DNA of 26,316 nt. Source: an uncultured Lachnospiraceae bacterium (GTDB lineage: Bacteria > Bacillota > Clostridia > Lachnospirales > Lachnospiraceae). Positions 25,303 through 26,316 of the stretch are shown piece after piece; within the stretch, counting starts at the first letter, position 1, and every line of letters begins with the position of its first letter. Made by a program: the position numbers and the translations under genes. The notes under the pieces were generated by a model that was not told where the DNA came from, did not search any database, and saw nothing but the letters and a program-made list of their open reading frames with translations. Where the stretch lies: the NCBI GenBank assembly GCA_905236585.1, contig CAJOQZ010000216.1, positions 1 through 26,316 on the forward strand. Direction: 5' to 3'.

Positions 25303-26169
25303 ATGTATCCTGCCACACAAAAATCCCCAAAGGAACTAATCGCCGCCAACCTGCGTTTTCTTATGACGCTCTACGACCGCTCCCGGCGCGACGTCTGCGA
25401 CGACCTTCGCATCAGTTACACGACATTCAGCGACTGGTTCAACGGGAAGACATACCCCCGGATCGACAACCTTGAAGTGCTCGCCTATTATTTCCGCATT
25501 GAGACGCGCGATTTTTTCATCGAAATTGCACATAACGATGGGATGGTCGGCAGACTGACCGCCTACGCCGAAATGCTCGGCGTCCGTCTAAAGGATGACG
25601 ATAATCCGCATTTCACGGTCGAGGATTATAATGAGACGCCGGAGGGCTACCCTGTCGAACTCGTAAACGGCAGATTCTATGTCATGGAATCACCGAACAT
25701 CCGGCATCAGCGAATCGTATTTGAAATGGGATATGTAATCGGCGAATACATCAAGCGTAACAAAGGTAAGTGCCGCGTGTTCCCCGGACCGTTCGACGTG
25801 GAACTGCCGACCAAAGAAGCGACGGTCGCCGTCCCCGACATCACGATCATCTGCGACAACGACAAACTCAACAAGAAACGCTGCGTCGGCGCACCGGACT
25901 GGATTATCGAAGTGCTGTCCCAGCGTACCGCTTCCAAGGACAAAAAGGTCAAGCGCGACGCCTATGAGGAAGCCGGCGTCCGGGAGTACTGGATCGTCGA
26001 TCAGTTCCATGACTCGGTAGATGTGTACCAGTTATCCGAAATCGACGGCATGCCCGCCTACGAATTCCCACAGACATATGCCTTTACGGATGCGATCCCT
26101 GTCGGCATATATGAGGATTTTTCCATCTGTCTCGCGGATTTGGATATAGATTTAGAAACAGATGTGTAA
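25303..26169 (+). CDS. XRE helix-turn-helix fused to a Uma2 (DUF820) PD-(D/E)XK nuclease-fold domain
   Basis: A 288-residue two-domain protein. Residues about 9-75 are a Cro/C1-type DNA-binding domain (RDVCDDLRISYTTFSDWFNG). Residues about 105-280 match the Uma2 family of PD-(D/E)XK-fold proteins: ELVNGRFYVM (119-128), RHQRIV with His135, VPDI with Asp179, GAPDWIIEVLS with Glu203, the basic KDKKVKRDAYEEAGVREYW, then IVD. The putative active-site acidic residues are present, so activity is possible. The frame opens at 25237, but AAGGAGG lies 8 nt before the ATG at 25303, and the earlier region contains operator 2. It is transcribed alone, so any partner must be the target DNA or a distant gene. 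Uma2 proteins are abundant in cyanobacteria and some Firmicutes and their role is unsettled. Confidence 0.9.
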   Translation: MYPATQKSPKELIAANLRFLMTLYDRSRRDVCDDLRISYTTFSDWFNGKTYPRIDNLEVLAYYFRIETRDFFIEIAHNDGMVGRLTAYAEMLGVRLKDDDNPHFTVEDYNETPEGYPVELVNGRFYVMESPNIRHQRIVFEMGYVIGEYIKRNKGKCRVFPGPFDVELPTKEATVAVPDITIICDNDKLNKKRCVGAPDWIIEVLSQRTASKDKKVKRDAYEEAGVREYWIVDQFHDSVDVYQLSEIDGMPAYEFPQTYAFTDAIPVGIYEDFSICLADLDIDLETDV

Positions 26170-26176
26170 AAAATCC

Positions 26177-26205
26177 TTGCACTTAACATTTTTTTATGAT
26201 AGAAT
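26177..26205 (+). promoter_or_regulatory. Sigma-A promoter of the tRNA-Pro gene
   Basis: TTGCAC (26177-26182), a 17-nt spacer and TAGAAT (26200-26205), 26 nt before the mature tRNA 5' end. Confidence 0.8.
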
Positions 26206-26231
26206 ACATTTCGCGTTGTAACAAGACGCTT

Positions 26232-26305
26232 CGATGCGTGGCTCAGTTTGGTAGAGCGCTGCGTTCGGGACGCAGAGGTCGCAGGTTCAAATCCTGTCGC
26301 ATCGA
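26232..26305 (+). tRNA. tRNA-Pro (anticodon CGG)
   Basis: Acceptor arms CGATGCG (26232-26238) and CGCATCG (26298-26304), D-arm GCTC/GAGC, anticodon stem CTGCG/CGCAG with loop TTCGGGA giving anticodon CGG, and T-arm GCAGG-TTCAAAT-CCTGT. The discriminator is A at 26305. The next bases are TCCA, so CCA is not encoded directly after the discriminator. It decodes the proline codon CCG. Confidence 0.97.
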
Positions 26306-26316
26306 TCCAGTAAAAT

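Overview
The window looks like chromosomal DNA of a motile Gram-positive Clostridia, most likely Lachnospiraceae-like. The reasons are the gdpP-rplI-dnaB order typical of Firmicutes, a SAM-I (S-box) riboswitch on metK, AGGAGG-type ribosome binding sites, sigma-A and sigma-D promoters, a clostridial MurA, and a surface protein with InlB-type repeats. The genus cannot be fixed from the sequence alone. Core genes are GC-rich at third codon positions. The stretch from about 4950 to 8500 is visibly more AT-rich and holds accessory genes.

Layout from left to right. 1-190 is a tandem array of hairpins that runs off the left edge. 298-2110 (minus) is a two-component system, with the kinase gene upstream of and overlapping the OmpR-type regulator gene. 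2154-3618 (plus) is a SAM-I riboswitch with terminator and anti-terminator, then metK. 3718-4950 is an HD-GYP protein behind its own sigma-A promoter. 4964-5205 holds an inverted repeat and an ORF interrupted by a stop. 5245-5935 (minus) is a HigBA-like toxin-antitoxin pair with a palindrome in its promoter. 6039-7942 (minus) is a flagellin with a large central insertion and a near-perfect sigma-D promoter. 8018-8501 is an XRE regulator with a strong hairpin in its leader. 8566-13359 is a 1597-residue modular surface protein.

13819-22926 (minus) is a housekeeping block. A heterodimeric ABC exporter pair leads into gdpP, rplI and dnaB with tiny gaps or overlaps, from one promoter at 22898-22926. 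murA follows behind its own promoter. 22951-24994 (minus) is a LUD-domain gene followed by a beta-helix lipoprotein gene. 25191-26169 (plus) is an XRE-Uma2 fusion protein whose promoter carries two matching dyads. 26177-26305 is tRNA-Pro(CGG) with its promoter.

Functional links. Cyclic-nucleotide control appears twice: an HD-GYP protein (c-di-GMP hydrolysis) and GdpP (c-di-AMP hydrolysis). The flagellin and the large adhesin, separated by the XRE gene, make 6039-13359 a surface and motility segment. The least explained items are the left-edge hairpin array, the XRE-Uma2 fusion with its double operator, the basic tail of the adhesin, and the two-codon minigene in front of the ABC exporter.
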